Assembly (NCBI RefSeq): GCF_042678145.1
Contig: NZ_JBHUDG010000016.1
Span: forward strand, 59,639-123,638
Reading direction: 5' to 3'
DNA from: Pseudopedobacter beijingensis
Lineage (GTDB): Bacteria; Bacteroidota; Bacteroidia; Sphingobacteriales; Sphingobacteriaceae
DNA length: 64,000 bases
In this document: piece by piece, positions 19,374 through 28,055 of the stretch
Layout of the letters: every line of letters starts with the position of its first letter
Position numbering within the stretch: the first letter of the stretch is position 1
The notes under the pieces: model-generated
Seen by the model: the letters and a program-made list of their open reading frames with translations, nothing else
What the model was told of the DNA's origin: nothing
Database searches by the model: none
Program-made: the position numbers and the translations under genes

Positions 19374-21659
19374 ATGAAGAAGACAATTTTGAGCTTGCTA
19401 TTTGCAGGACATTCTATTTTTGCAGTTGCGCAAACCAAAGAAACAATCAGTGGAAAAGTAGAAAACTTACTTTCTAAAATGACCCTTGAAGAAAAAGTGG
19501 GTCAAATGGCACAGATAACACTAGACGTGGTTACCAACGGTCCTAACAGATACGCTAGTGACGAACCGGTTATCTTAAATAACGAAAGTTTAGAAAAAGC
19601 CATTTTAAAATATAAAGTAGGCTCAATACTTAACACAGCAAATAACCGGGCTCGCACTCCGCAAGTATGGCATCAAATCATTGGAGAAATCCAAAAAACA
19701 GCATTAAAAGCTAAAAATAAGATTCCGGTTATCTATGGTATAGATGCCGTTCACGGAACTACTTATACTGCTGGTGCAACCATGTTTCCGCAACAAATAG
19801 GTCAGGCAGCAACCCGCAACCGGGAACTGGTCTACAAGGGCGCAGAAATTACCGCATACGAAACAAGAGCAAGTGCTATTCCATGGAACTTTGGTCCCGT
19901 TCTGGATCTTGGTAACGACCCTAGATTTTCGAGGCAGTGGGAAACTTTTGGTGAAGACCCTTACCTCATAGAACAATTGGGCTTACAAATGGTAAAAGGT
20001 ATGGAAGGTGATAATATCTCCAATCCATATAGGGTGGCTTCCAGTTTAAAACATTTTCTGGGATACCAATCTGCATTTTCGGGAAAAGATAGAACACCCG
20101 CATTTATATCGGAACAGGCGCTAAGAGAGTACCATTTACCTGCGTTTAAAGCAGCTATAGATGCTGGCGCAAAAACAGTGATGATCAATTCAGGTTTAAT
20201 CAACGGTATTCCTGTACATGCAGATTACCAGATTTTAACCAGACTATTAAGAGACGAGTTGGGTTTTAAAGGTGTTGTGGTTACCGATTGGGGAGATATA
20301 GAGAATCTACATACTCGCGACAGAATAGCGTCAACTCACAAAGAAGCTATTATGAAAGCTATCAATGCCGGTATAGATATGTCTATGATTGCTTATGAAT
20401 ACGAACGTTTTTGCGATAATTTAATAGCACTGGTAAAAGAGGAAAAAGTAAAAATGTCAAGAATTGACGAGGCTGTGTCCCGTATACTCACCTTAAAATA
20501 TGAATTGGGTTTATTTGAAAAACCCATATACCCGCTTAAAGACTACACTAAGTTTGGAAGTAAGGAATTTGAGCAAGCTGCATACGATGCTGCTGCGGAA
20601 TCTATTACCTTATTAAAAAACGAAAAAAATAGCCTACCCTTAAATAAAACACGTAAAGTGTTAATCACAGGGCCTAATGCCAACTCCATGAGAACATTAA
20701 ATGGAGGATGGACCTACTCATGGCAGGGAGAAAAAGTAGAAGAGTTTTCTGCTAAATACAATACCATTTTAAAGGCCTTCCAAAACAAAATTGGAATCCA
20801 GAACGTTAGTTATTACCCTGGAGTAACCTATAAAAACGATGGAAAGTATTTTGAAGAATACAAAGACCAATTCGAAGAAACCCTTAAAGCAGCAAACAGC
20901 GCAGATGTTATTCTACTTTGCTTAGGCGAAAATTCTTATACAGAATCTCCCGGAAATCTGAGTGACCTTTATCTTTCTGATTTACAAACGGAGCTGGCAT
21001 TAAAACTTGCTGCAACAGGAAAACCTATTATACTGGTATTGAACGAAGGGCGTCCAAGACTAATCAGCAAATTTGCACATCTTATGCCTGCCATAATACA
21101 AACCTATCTTCCGGGAAACTTTGGTGGTGACGCCCTGGCCGACATTGTTTTTGGTGATGTAAATCCTTCCGGTAAGCTCCCTTATAATTATCCGAAGTTC
21201 CCAAATTCTGTGGTGACATACAATCATAAACCGTCAGAAAGCAGGACAGTAATGGCGGGTGTTTATAATTATGATGCAGACTATAATCCACAATTTGAGT
21301 TTGGACACGGTTTAAGTTATACCACTTTTGAGTATAGTAATCTTAAGCTTAGTCAGGAACGGATAAAATCCACAGGGGAAATAACCGTTTCTATTGAAGT
21401 TAAAAATACAGGAAAAAGAGAAGGGAAAGAATCTGTAGAACTTTACCTTACCGATGTATATGCATCCATTACACCAGATGTAAAAAGGCTAAAGGGGTTT
21501 ACCAAAATTTCCCTAAAACCTGGTGAAACCAAAAAGGTTGAATTTCTGATTACACCTAAAGAAATGGCTTTTGTGGGAATAGACAATAAAAGCATTGTTG
21601 AACCCGGAGAGTTTAAAATAAATATTGCAAGCCAAACCAAAAGCTTCTTTGTAGAATAA
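19374..21659 (+). CDS. bglX: GH3 beta-glucosidase (periplasmic, BglX-like)
   Basis: This 761-residue enzyme removes glucose from the non-reducing end of beta-gluco-oligosaccharides. A signal peptide (residues 1-20, ending AVAQ) sends it to the periplasm. The GH3 N-terminal barrel holds IPVIYGIDAVHG, the SLKHFLGY stretch and the nucleophile Asp305 in VVTDWGDIEN. The second alpha/beta domain has SITLLKNEKNSLPLN, and the C-terminal fibronectin-like domain ends with KRLKGFTKISLKPGETK. The gene follows the GH81 gene after 46 bases and is the last of the beta-glucan block, fitting its job of finishing imported laminari-oligosaccharides. The symbol rests on overall similarity to BglX and not on proven specificity. 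Confidence 0.92.
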   Translation: MKKTILSLLFAGHSIFAVAQTKETISGKVENLLSKMTLEEKVGQMAQITLDVVTNGPNRYASDEPVILNNESLEKAILKYKVGSILNTANNRARTPQVWHQIIGEIQKTALKAKNKIPVIYGIDAVHGTTYTAGATMFPQQIGQAATRNRELVYKGAEITAYETRASAIPWNFGPVLDLGNDPRFSRQWETFGEDPYLIEQLGLQMVKGMEGDNISNPYRVASSLKHFLGYQSAFSGKDRTPAFISEQALREYHLPAFKAAIDAGAKTVMINSGLINGIPVHADYQILTRLLRDELGFKGVVVTDWGDIENLHTRDRIASTHKEAIMKAINAGIDMSMIAYEYERFCDNLIALVKEEKVKMSRIDEAVSRILTLKYELGLFEKPIYPLKDYTKFGSKEFEQAAYDAAAESITLLKNEKNSLPLNKTRKVLITGPNANSMRTLNGGWTYSWQGEKVEEFSAKYNTILKAFQNKIGIQNVSYYPGVTYKNDGKYFEEYKDQFEETLKAANSADVILLCLGENSYTESPGNLSDLYLSDLQTELALKLAATGKPIILVLNEGRPRLISKFAHLMPAIIQTYLPGNFGGDALADIVFGDVNPSGKLPYNYPKFPNSVVTYNHKPSESRTVMAGVYNYDADYNPQFEFGHGLSYTTFEYSNLKLSQERIKSTGEITVSIEVKNTGKREGKESVELYLTDVYASITPDVKRLKGFTKISLKPGETKKVEFLITPKEMAFVGIDNKSIVEPGEFKINIASQTKSFFVE

Positions 21660-21672
21660 GAAGCCATTAAAC

Positions 21673-21790
21673 GGGGCTGCCTCAAAGGCAACGTGTCATC
21701 ATGAATTCCCGAACTTTCGGGAAAGAATTACTGTGTAAAGAAATCTCTCTACACTAAATATAAATGACACTGTTTTTGAGACAGCCCCTG
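21673..21790. repeat. Inverted-repeat cassette between convergent genes
   Basis: GGGGCTGCCTCAAAG near 21674 and, on the other strand, GGGGCTGTCTCAAAAACAG ending near 21790 form the outer arms, with TGTCAT next to each arm. A smaller hairpin (CCCGAAC/TTTCGGG, around 21707-21722) lies inside. The cassette separates GH3 (plus) from the lipoprotein gene (minus) and could stop transcription both ways. The GGGGCTGTCTCAAAA end also resembles insertion-sequence termini, so a MITE-like origin is possible. Confidence 0.6.
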
Positions 21791-21805
21791 CTTTATTACT
21801 ACGGC

Positions 21806-22390
21806 TTAATGCCCATGCCCCTCTCCTGCAACAGGATGTAAATCAAAAGACACATTCAAATCATCTGCCCCACCTGCCTTCGCATACTCACTTCTTGGAG
21901 TATTCCAGGCCAATATTGGATTCGATTTTTTGATTCCATGTCTTAAAACCACATTTAGAGGAAATGTTGTACTTTCCTGCTGTACATCAAAAATACCTTT
22001 AAGCCCCACATTGTCTTCATAAGTATAATTTAATACACCATCAGGCGCTCCGGTAAAGAAAAACTGGTGTATGGAAGCTTCTTCCAATATCTCATCATTA
22101 ATTAACTCACCCTTACTATATAGGCTAATATATAAACGATACTTCTGTCCGGCCGTTAAATGGTAATGAGATTTATCTGGTTTCCCTTTAGCATCAAAAG
22201 TTATCGTTAAAGCAGTGTCATGTTCATGATAATGATCATCATGAGCTTCCAGTTCAACAAAAGTAAATACTGTTTTGTCAAACTCTTCCTGATTTGTCTC
22301 CGGAACAGGACTGTCTTTTTTACAAGATGTTATACTGAAAGACGCGATTGCAAATAAAACTATGGCTACTTGTTTAAAGTGTTTTTTCAT
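21806..22390 (-). CDS. His-rich lipoprotein of a metal-uptake operon
   Basis: This 194-residue protein has a lipoprotein signal (lipobox ITSC, Cys at about 23). It carries a His/Asp cluster (AHDDHYHEHD, about residues 53-62), further His at SHYH (about 78-81) and a C-terminal GEGHGH, all good ligands for zinc or another transition metal. The middle is beta-rich, with GAPDGVLNYTYEDNVGLKG. The gene is 11 bases after the TonB-dependent receptor gene and so is co-transcribed with it. I do not recognise a named family. A periplasmic or surface metal-binding partner of the receptor is the natural reading, but it is inferred from composition and context. Confidence 0.75.
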   Translation of the reverse strand: MKKHFKQVAIVLFAIASFSITSCKKDSPVPETNQEEFDKTVFTFVELEAHDDHYHEHDTALTITFDAKGKPDKSHYHLTAGQKYRLYISLYSKGELINDEILEEASIHQFFFTGAPDGVLNYTYEDNVGLKGIFDVQQESTTFPLNVVLRHGIKKSNPILAWNTPRSEYAKAGGADDLNVSFDLHPVAGEGHGH

Positions 22391-22401
22391 TTTTTCTGTT
22401 T

Positions 22402-24717
22402 TTAAAATTTATAAGATAATCTGACTACAAAATTTCTCCCGGTTTCATAGGTGTAATAACGGAATCTGTTAAGGTAGTCTTTGTAAGAGGTATCAAATGC
22501 ATTGAAAATGGATGCATTCATACCCAATCTGTTTTCTCCAACTTTATAGCTTATCCCTCCCGAGATATTGAACAGGTTATACGCTGCCGGAGCCGGAGCA
22601 AAATCATTCTGTTCAGAATAACGTGTTTGTTTTGCCGAATAAATATGTTCTACGCTGATAAAAGGTAAAGACCATTTTTGATGAGTTGTCCTGATATTCC
22701 AGATTAAGCTGTTGCTAATTCTGTCGGCCGGAATCATTGGTAAATAAGACTTATTGACAATGTCTTTTGCTCTAACCAAGGACCCTTTCAGTAACCACTC
22801 TATCTCCCGATTGATGCTATAGCTGTTTTGCAAATCCACACCAAACAGGGTTGCGTCGGTCTGCTTATAGTTAAAAATAGGGAAAGCCCCTCTTTGCGTT
22901 TCAGAGAAGGTTCCGTCCGGTTGCAAAAAAATATAATCAACAATATAGTTGGCGTAAGCGCTTACTTCTGTTTTCCATTTCTCTTGCTTATAAGAGAGCG
23001 TATTTATCCATTTATAGCCCTTCTCACTTTGCAGGTTTTTATCACCAATTTCTATGGAAGCAGTTCCATGATGTAGCCCATTACTGTACAGTTCGTTCAC
23101 AGAAGGAGGGCGCCACGCTAAACTCAAATCAGATCTAAAATCCAGATAAGGTTTCACATGGAACAAGCTTCCTAAAGAAAAGCTGACATTATGAAAATCA
23201 TGTTTTCCACCATACCAAACTTTATTAGCGTCATACCCTGCCGCATCTATGGTTTTAAAATCATACCTGATTCCGCCTTCCAGCTCCTTATTTTTTAATC
23301 CTATTTTTTTAATGAAAAACACTCCCGGATTAAAACTGTCGTAATTTGGAATTAAAGGAGTAATCTGCGTTCCGGGGACATTATTGTTAACAATAATAGC
23401 CGTATTGATTCCGTATTTGATAAAGGAATTATTTGGCTGATTTTTCTCGTAAACAATAGACAGATTTTGAGCCGATAAATCCAGATCTAAAGCCGGAAGA
23501 TCATTTCTACCTCCCCTGCGTAAATCATATTCTTGTCTGAAATCTTTTTGAAAGCTATAAGTCAACTTTAACACACCATTGTCTTTAAGATACTTTTTGC
23601 CGTCAAACTTTAGGAGGTGATGACTAATCTCTTGTCGAGGTACATCTATTCCATAAGAAAAGTTTCCGTCAGCAAAAGGTCTCCCATTTGCAATAGCATA
23701 TTTTAAATCCTCTACACTACCAATGTGCGCACCTTCGAAAATTCCAAGTTTGGTATTGAAAGAAGAAAGCAAAAGCTCTGTTTCAAAAGATTTTCTTTTA
23801 TAACCCAATGTGATAGCCCCGTTAATTTCATCTGAACCGGTATTGTTCAAATAATATCCGGGAGCGGATGAATTCCCCGCTTTTTTTAAGGTTCCCTGAA
23901 AACGCCAGGCCAAAGTTTCGTTTTTTATTGCGCCCTCTACCTTACCAGACACCAAGCCCATCCTCGAGTTTGAGGCTCCAATAAGGTTAATCTCCGAAGA
24001 AAAAGGAGAATGGTAGTTTAACGGCGGAGGATTTAGTAAAATAATTCCCCCCAATGCGTCTGCTCCGTATTCTACCCCAGCAGCACCTTTTATAACAGTA
24101 ATATCCTTTGCAATAAACGGATCTACTTCCGGAGCATGTTCGCTACCCCATTGCTGTCCTTCTAAACGCACCCCTGCATTATAGATTAAAATCCTGTCAG
24201 AGTGCATGCCATGGATTACGGGTTTTGATATGGTTGGGCCGGTTTGAATAGAGTTTACTCCCGCAATATTTTTAAGCGACTCGCCCAAACTTTGTCCTCT
24301 GGATAAATCCATTGCCCTGTCTTCTAATTTTTGTGCTGTATAAACAGGCTCTGCAGTAGCTTGCTTCCCAACAACTTTTATTTCTGATAGTGCGGTATTA
24401 TCCAAAGACAAATAAATATTCATCTCTGTATTTTTATTTACTTCTATAAAGAAGCTTTTCTTCTTATATCCCAAAAAAGAAACTTCAACATTGTATTTCC
24501 CTTTACATAGCCTATTCAAATGGAAATGTCCATCAGCATCTGTTAAAGTGTTTTTTTGTATAGAGGAAATGCCAATAATGGCTCCTGATAACACAGAATG
24601 ATCTTTAGCATCTTTTATCGTTCCATAAAAAACGATATCACAGGTTTGGGTTTTGCCAGACAAAGCCAACAAAACAAAAGCACAAAGTATTAGACAATAC
24701 TTTTTTATTTGTATCAT
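22402..24717 (-). CDS. TonB-dependent receptor, probable metal or metallophore importer
   Basis: This 771-residue outer-membrane receptor has a signal peptide (ending LSGKTQ). A carboxypeptidase-regulatory-like domain lies at about 26-105, and a plug domain (about 120-230) contains GESLKNIAGVNSIQTGPTIS, MHSDRILIYNAGVRLEGQQW and GAAGVEYGADALGG. The beta-barrel ends in a C-terminal Phe (VVRLSYKF). It is not of the SusC type: it is shorter, has no SusD partner and has a different plug motif. The plug resembles receptors of the ZnuD kind, and both neighbours are His-rich, so zinc or a similar metal is the likely cargo. The middle gene of a three-gene minus-strand operon. Confidence 0.85.
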   Translation of the reverse strand: MIQIKKYCLILCAFVLLALSGKTQTCDIVFYGTIKDAKDHSVLSGAIIGISSIQKNTLTDADGHFHLNRLCKGKYNVEVSFLGYKKKSFFIEVNKNTEMNIYLSLDNTALSEIKVVGKQATAEPVYTAQKLEDRAMDLSRGQSLGESLKNIAGVNSIQTGPTISKPVIHGMHSDRILIYNAGVRLEGQQWGSEHAPEVDPFIAKDITVIKGAAGVEYGADALGGIILLNPPPLNYHSPFSSEINLIGASNSRMGLVSGKVEGAIKNETLAWRFQGTLKKAGNSSAPGYYLNNTGSDEINGAITLGYKRKSFETELLLSSFNTKLGIFEGAHIGSVEDLKYAIANGRPFADGNFSYGIDVPRQEISHHLLKFDGKKYLKDNGVLKLTYSFQKDFRQEYDLRRGGRNDLPALDLDLSAQNLSIVYEKNQPNNSFIKYGINTAIIVNNNVPGTQITPLIPNYDSFNPGVFFIKKIGLKNKELEGGIRYDFKTIDAAGYDANKVWYGGKHDFHNVSFSLGSLFHVKPYLDFRSDLSLAWRPPSVNELYSNGLHHGTASIEIGDKNLQSEKGYKWINTLSYKQEKWKTEVSAYANYIVDYIFLQPDGTFSETQRGAFPIFNYKQTDATLFGVDLQNSYSINREIEWLLKGSLVRAKDIVNKSYLPMIPADRISNSLIWNIRTTHQKWSLPFISVEHIYSAKQTRYSEQNDFAPAPAAYNLFNISGGISYKVGENRLGMNASIFNAFDTSYKDYLNRFRYYTYETGRNFVVRLSYKF

Positions 24718-24749
24718 AAAATTGGATTAAAATAGCGTAATAATATTCT

Positions 24750-25067
24750 TTAGGCTATTTTAACGGGAGGTGCTTTATTGCTTGGAAGTAAAACAGTGTT
24801 ATAATAATTTCCAATCTGTACCTGCGCTTTGTAAAAGAAACTTAAACTGGAGAAAACAAAAATTTGCTTGCCCAGTAACGCTGCGGTAAAGTGAAAATAA
24901 TTAACCGGTTTACAACAAGGATTCTCATGCTCGTGTACTTCGGTGTACTTATGCGAGCCATAAGCAGATTCTTTGTGGTAGTGCAGAATTTCATGGAAAG
25001 GAATAGCTATTTGCAGTACTGAAGCCAGTACCGCAAAAGAGATAAACCTGATGAACTTCTTGCCCAT
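24750..25067 (-). CDS. Small His/Cys-containing membrane or exported protein, first gene of metal operon
   Basis: This 105-residue protein opens with a hydrophobic N-terminal segment (FIRFISFAVLASVLQIAIPF). A region with many potential metal ligands follows (HEILHYHKESAYGSHKYTEV and HEHENPCCKP), then a second hydrophobic stretch (YFHFTAALLGKQIFVFSSL). It could be a small membrane-bound metal chaperone or sensor. No named family is recognised. The start is placed by the promoter, whose -7 box ends only five bases before the ATG. The receptor gene follows after 32 bases on the same strand. Confidence 0.7.
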   Translation of the reverse strand: MGKKFIRFISFAVLASVLQIAIPFHEILHYHKESAYGSHKYTEVHEHENPCCKPVNYFHFTAALLGKQIFVFSSLSFFYKAQVQIGNYYNTVLLPSNKAPPVKIA

Positions 25068-25072
25068 AAATG

Positions 25073-25105
25073 CAAATATAACTGATTTTTTATGGTTTGC
25101 ACAAA
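25073..25105 (-). promoter_or_regulatory. Promoter of the metal operon (-33/-7), near-leaderless
   Basis: On the minus strand TTTG (25102-25105), a 21-base spacer and TATATTTG (25073-25080) match the Bacteroidota primary sigma consensus TTTG-N19-21-TAnnTTTG. The start codon follows five bases later, so the transcript should have almost no leader. Confidence 0.65.
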
Positions 25106-25201
25106 TGAGAACGTAACGATTAAGAAAGAAATAGACCTAGACAATGTGTTTTTGATTTTCAAATTATAATCCCTGCCCTATATAAATTCTATATTTGCTT
25201 T

Positions 25202-25558
25202 ATGACAGCAAAAGAAATTAACGAGAAATTTTCAAGACTACAAAATATATTGGCCCGGGAATTTGACAATGAAAAACCGGACATTAAGGTTATCCTTTTT
25301 TTAATAGGTATTCAGGAATTAGGCAAAGGTGCCGGAAAATTTAGCAAACGACAAAAAGAAGAATTAATGCATATTGCTACCTGTCGCCTTTTTTCCGAAA
25401 TGGGTTTTTATGAGCTGGAAGGTTTAGATCAGGATGGCTGGCCGCATTGGAAAAAGGTAAAACAGATTCCAAATTATACTCTTTTAGAACAAGAACATAT
25501 TTTGCGAACGCTGATTGTTAATTACTTTTTAGATTTATATCCGGAGTTAAAATCATGA
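25202..25558 (+). CDS. Conserved hypothetical protein of Bacteroidota
   Basis: This 118-residue soluble protein has no signal peptide or membrane segment. It looks mostly helical (IKVILFLIGIQELGKGAG, FSKRQKEELMHIATCRLF) and has a C-terminal part with HILRTLIVNYFLDLYPE. I recall similar small proteins in related genomes but no function. Its stop codon overlaps the start of the downstream peptidyl-prolyl isomerase gene (ATGA), so the two are translated from one mRNA. A TATATTTG box at 25190-25197 ends only four bases before the ATG, which hints at a leaderless transcript. Confidence 0.75.
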   Translation: MTAKEINEKFSRLQNILAREFDNEKPDIKVILFLIGIQELGKGAGKFSKRQKEELMHIATCRLFSEMGFYELEGLDQDGWPHWKKVKQIPNYTLLEQEHILRTLIVNYFLDLYPELKS

Positions 25559-26253
25559 TAAAAAAGCTACTGATATCCTGTTTGTTTGTAGGATACTCGC
25601 TATGTGTTATTGCATCCAAACAAAAAGATGTTTTTGTAAAGATAGAGACCAATAAAGGCGACATCTTTTTAAGACTATACAACGAAACCCCGAAACACCG
25701 GGATAATTTCATGAAAATAATCAAGGACAAAAAACTAGATGGAACTTTGTTTCACCGGGTCATTAAAGATTTTATGATACAAGGTGGCGATCCCGAGTCT
25801 AAAAATGCAAAACCAAAGCAATTATTAGGAAGTGGCGATTTAGGTTATATGATTCCGGCCGAGTTCAATCCCAATTTAATACACAAAAAAGGAGCTCTGG
25901 CCGCGGCCAGAAACAATAATCCAGAAATGGCATCAAGTGCTTCTCAATTCTATATTGTACAAGGGAAAGTGTTTAATGATATGCAGTTGGCTTACATGGA
26001 GCAGGATAAAGGAGTAAAAATACCCGATGAGCATAAATCCATTTACAAGACTATTGGAGGTACTCCTTTTCTGGATGGAGAGTATACCGTTTTTGGTGAA
26101 GCGGTTAAGGGCGTTGAAATTATAGACGCTATTGCTTCTGTTGCTACTGACAGCAACAACCGTCCAACAGAAGATATTGTGATGAAGGTGTCTGTGATGA
26201 AGAAAAAAGAAATCAAAAAATTACTGAAACCAGCAGGTGAAAAAAATAAATAG
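25555..26253 (+). CDS. Cyclophilin-type peptidyl-prolyl cis-trans isomerase, exported
   Basis: This 232-residue protein speeds Xaa-Pro isomerisation during folding of exported proteins. A signal peptide (residues 1-20, LLISCLFVGYSLCVIA) precedes the cyclophilin domain with DGTLFHRVIKDFMIQGGDPE (about residues 62-81), the GALAAARNNNPEMASSASQF stretch (active-site-like region) and YTVFGEAVKGVEIIDAIA. A basic tail (KKKEIKKLLKPAGEKNK) ends it. It overlaps the upstream gene by four bases. Domain content and length are normal for Bacteroidota periplasmic cyclophilins. Confidence 0.92.
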   Translation: MIKKLLISCLFVGYSLCVIASKQKDVFVKIETNKGDIFLRLYNETPKHRDNFMKIIKDKKLDGTLFHRVIKDFMIQGGDPESKNAKPKQLLGSGDLGYMIPAEFNPNLIHKKGALAAARNNNPEMASSASQFYIVQGKVFNDMQLAYMEQDKGVKIPDEHKSIYKTIGGTPFLDGEYTVFGEAVKGVEIIDAIASVATDSNNRPTEDIVMKVSVMKKKEIKKLLKPAGEKNK

Positions 26254-26282
26254 TCAAAACAGCATTAATATCTCAAGTAAAA

Positions 26283-27050
26283 ATGAAAATCATATCCTAT
26301 AACGTAAACGGAATAAGAGCGGCTATCAATAAAGGCTGGATAGATTGGCTTGAAGCCACACAGGCAGATATTGTTTGTTTGCAGGAAATTAAAGCCACGC
26401 CAGATCAGATTGCAGACATTCAACAGATTGCAGATTTAGGTTATCATCACTTTTGGTATCCTGCACAAAAAAAAGGATATAGTGGAACAGCTATATTAAC
26501 TAAAACACAGCCCAATCACGTAGAGTATGGTTGCGGTATAGAAGCGTATGACAACGAGGGAAGAATTATAAGGGCTGATTTTGATACCTTTTCGGTAATA
26601 AGCGCCTATTTCCCTTCCGGATCCAGCGGTGATGAAAGACAAGCTTTTAAATACCAGTTTTTGGACGACTTTGAAATTTATGCAGGGCAATTAAGAACTA
26701 CGTTTCCTAATTTATTAATCTGTGGAGACTATAATATTTGTCATCGTGCTATAGACATCCATAATCCAAAATCTAATGCAAATTCTTCCGGTTTCTTGCC
26801 AGAGGAACGGGAATGGATGGAAAAGTTTATCAACTCTGGTTATATAGACACCTTTAGGCACCTAAATCCTGATCCGCACCATTATACCTGGTGGAGCTAC
26901 AGAGCCGGAGCCAGAGCTAAGAATCTGGGTTGGCGTATAGATTATCATTTGCTTTCTGATACGATGGAAGATAAAATAAAAAGGGCTACAATCTTACCGG
27001 AAGCCAAACACTCTGACCATTGTCCCATATTATTGGAATTATATCCATAA
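26283..27050 (+). CDS. xth: Exodeoxyribonuclease III / AP endonuclease
   Basis: This 255-residue enzyme of the ExoIII/APE1 class cuts DNA at abasic sites and trims 3' ends in base excision repair. The family motifs are complete: NVNGIRAAINKGW near the start, LQEIKA with the metal-binding Glu, the GDYNICHRAIDIHNP block, WWSYRAGARAKNLGWRIDY and the C-terminal KHSDHCPI with the catalytic His. It has no signal peptide, so it is cytoplasmic. It is a separate cistron 29 bases after the PPIase gene and ends at a hairpin. Confidence 0.95.
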   Translation: MKIISYNVNGIRAAINKGWIDWLEATQADIVCLQEIKATPDQIADIQQIADLGYHHFWYPAQKKGYSGTAILTKTQPNHVEYGCGIEAYDNEGRIIRADFDTFSVISAYFPSGSSGDERQAFKYQFLDDFEIYAGQLRTTFPNLLICGDYNICHRAIDIHNPKSNANSSGFLPEEREWMEKFINSGYIDTFRHLNPDPHHYTWWSYRAGARAKNLGWRIDYHLLSDTMEDKIKRATILPEAKHSDHCPILLELYP

Positions 27051-27081
27051 TTTGTTTTTGAATATTACATTCGGGCATTAT

Positions 27082-27133
27082 TTATTGAATTTCTTTGGAA
27101 AACCTTGTCGTTACTTTCAAAGAAGTTCAATAA
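27082..27133. terminator. Hairpin after exonuclease III
   Basis: TTATTGAATTTCTTTG (27082-27097) pairs with CAAAGAAGTTCAATAA (27118-27133) with one mismatch, across a 20-base loop. It lies between convergent genes. There is no long T-run. Confidence 0.5.
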
Positions 27134-27205
27134 GATTAAAAACCAATGATAAATATCTTCAAACAATTTCATAAGTATTTCAATTTTCACAAAGTGCAAC
27201 TAAAG

Positions 27206-27249
27206 TGGGAGTATACTGGGAGTAAAGTACTAGTATAGTGGGAGTAACA
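27206..27249. repeat. Four tandem 11-bp repeats
   Basis: Units TGGGAGTATAC, TGGGAGTAAAG, TACTAGTATAG and TGGGAGTAACA follow each other at an exact 11-base period; the third is diverged. They lie 12 bases beyond the sigma-factor stop codon. One helical turn per unit suggests side-by-side protein binding, but no target promoter is evident. Confidence 0.6.
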
Positions 27250-27261
27250 ATGTGCTACATT

Positions 27262-27855
27262 TTACCTCCACAAAGTAAAAAGAAGAAGCGAGAATACCGA
27301 TGCTGTATCTTCTTGCATAAAATTACGTAAGTGCCTAAGAGCTATAGTAATTTGATTTTCGACGGTCCTTTTAGAGATATTCAGTTTTTCCGCAATCTCA
27401 TCATTTGTCAGATTCTCCATTCTGCTTAACCAAAAAATTTCGCGGCAACGCTTAGGTAATGGTTTTAAACTATCCGTCAATTTTGACTCAAAATCTTTAT
27501 AATTTAATTTTTCTTCAACAGCATTAAAAACCTTCCCCGGATCCAGCCCCTCATAATTCTCAATATATTCTATAGGAGAAACCTTTCTTGCCTTTAATTC
27601 TTTAAATACATGATAGCGGGCTGTTACGTGAATATAATCTGCAAAACTTTTGATATTTAAATATTTTCTTCTTCGCCATAACACTACAAAAACATCGTGG
27701 ACTACCTGTTCTGCAATTCCTGAATCTTTAAGATAATGATCTACTGTTTTGTAAAGTTTTTTCCAATAACGATTATACAACACAGCAAATGCCCTGGAAT
27801 CATCTTCCACCACACCTTCCCATAGTTTCTCATCTGTCAGTCGATCTTTGAGCAT
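27262..27855 (-). CDS. ECF RNA polymerase sigma factor (FecI-like)
   Basis: This 197-residue sigma-70 family factor of the extracytoplasmic type directs RNA polymerase to the promoters of its regulon. Region 2 is visible in AFAVLYNRYWKKLYKTVDHY (about residues 23-42) with VVHDVFVVLWRRRKY. Region 4, the -35 reader, is LTNDEIAEKLNISKRTVENQ (about 150-169). It is divergent from the FecR-like gene at 28056, while such pairs more often run in one direction. The FecR protein and the STN domain of the next SusC supply the usual trans-envelope signalling chain, so this factor very probably turns on the amino-sugar locus. Confidence 0.92.
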   Translation of the reverse strand: MLKDRLTDEKLWEGVVEDDSRAFAVLYNRYWKKLYKTVDHYLKDSGIAEQVVHDVFVVLWRRRKYLNIKSFADYIHVTARYHVFKELKARKVSPIEYIENYEGLDPGKVFNAVEEKLNYKDFESKLTDSLKPLPKRCREIFWLSRMENLTNDEIAEKLNISKRTVENQITIALRHLRNFMQEDTASVFSLLLFTLWR

Positions 27856-28055
27856 TTATAATTGCAGTATGTTATACTTACGAGGTCGTGTTAAAAATAT
27901 ATATTTTATTTGAAGTGTCAAATATGTAAAGTTTTTACGAGAGCGAGATTATATAAATGTTAAGAATTGATCTGTCTCTGATTTTTTCAAAAAAAATTCT
28001 TTTTTATGTGTGTTCGCTTTGCTAATCACCCTCTATATAGTAAAAGCACATAATA

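Noticed and set aside
21673..21790. Complete insertion sequence
   Set aside because: The element is about 118 bases and holds no transposase; at most a MITE-like remnant.
27206..27249. CRISPR-like array
   Set aside because: The units are only 11 bases and contiguous, with no spacers and no cas genes nearby.
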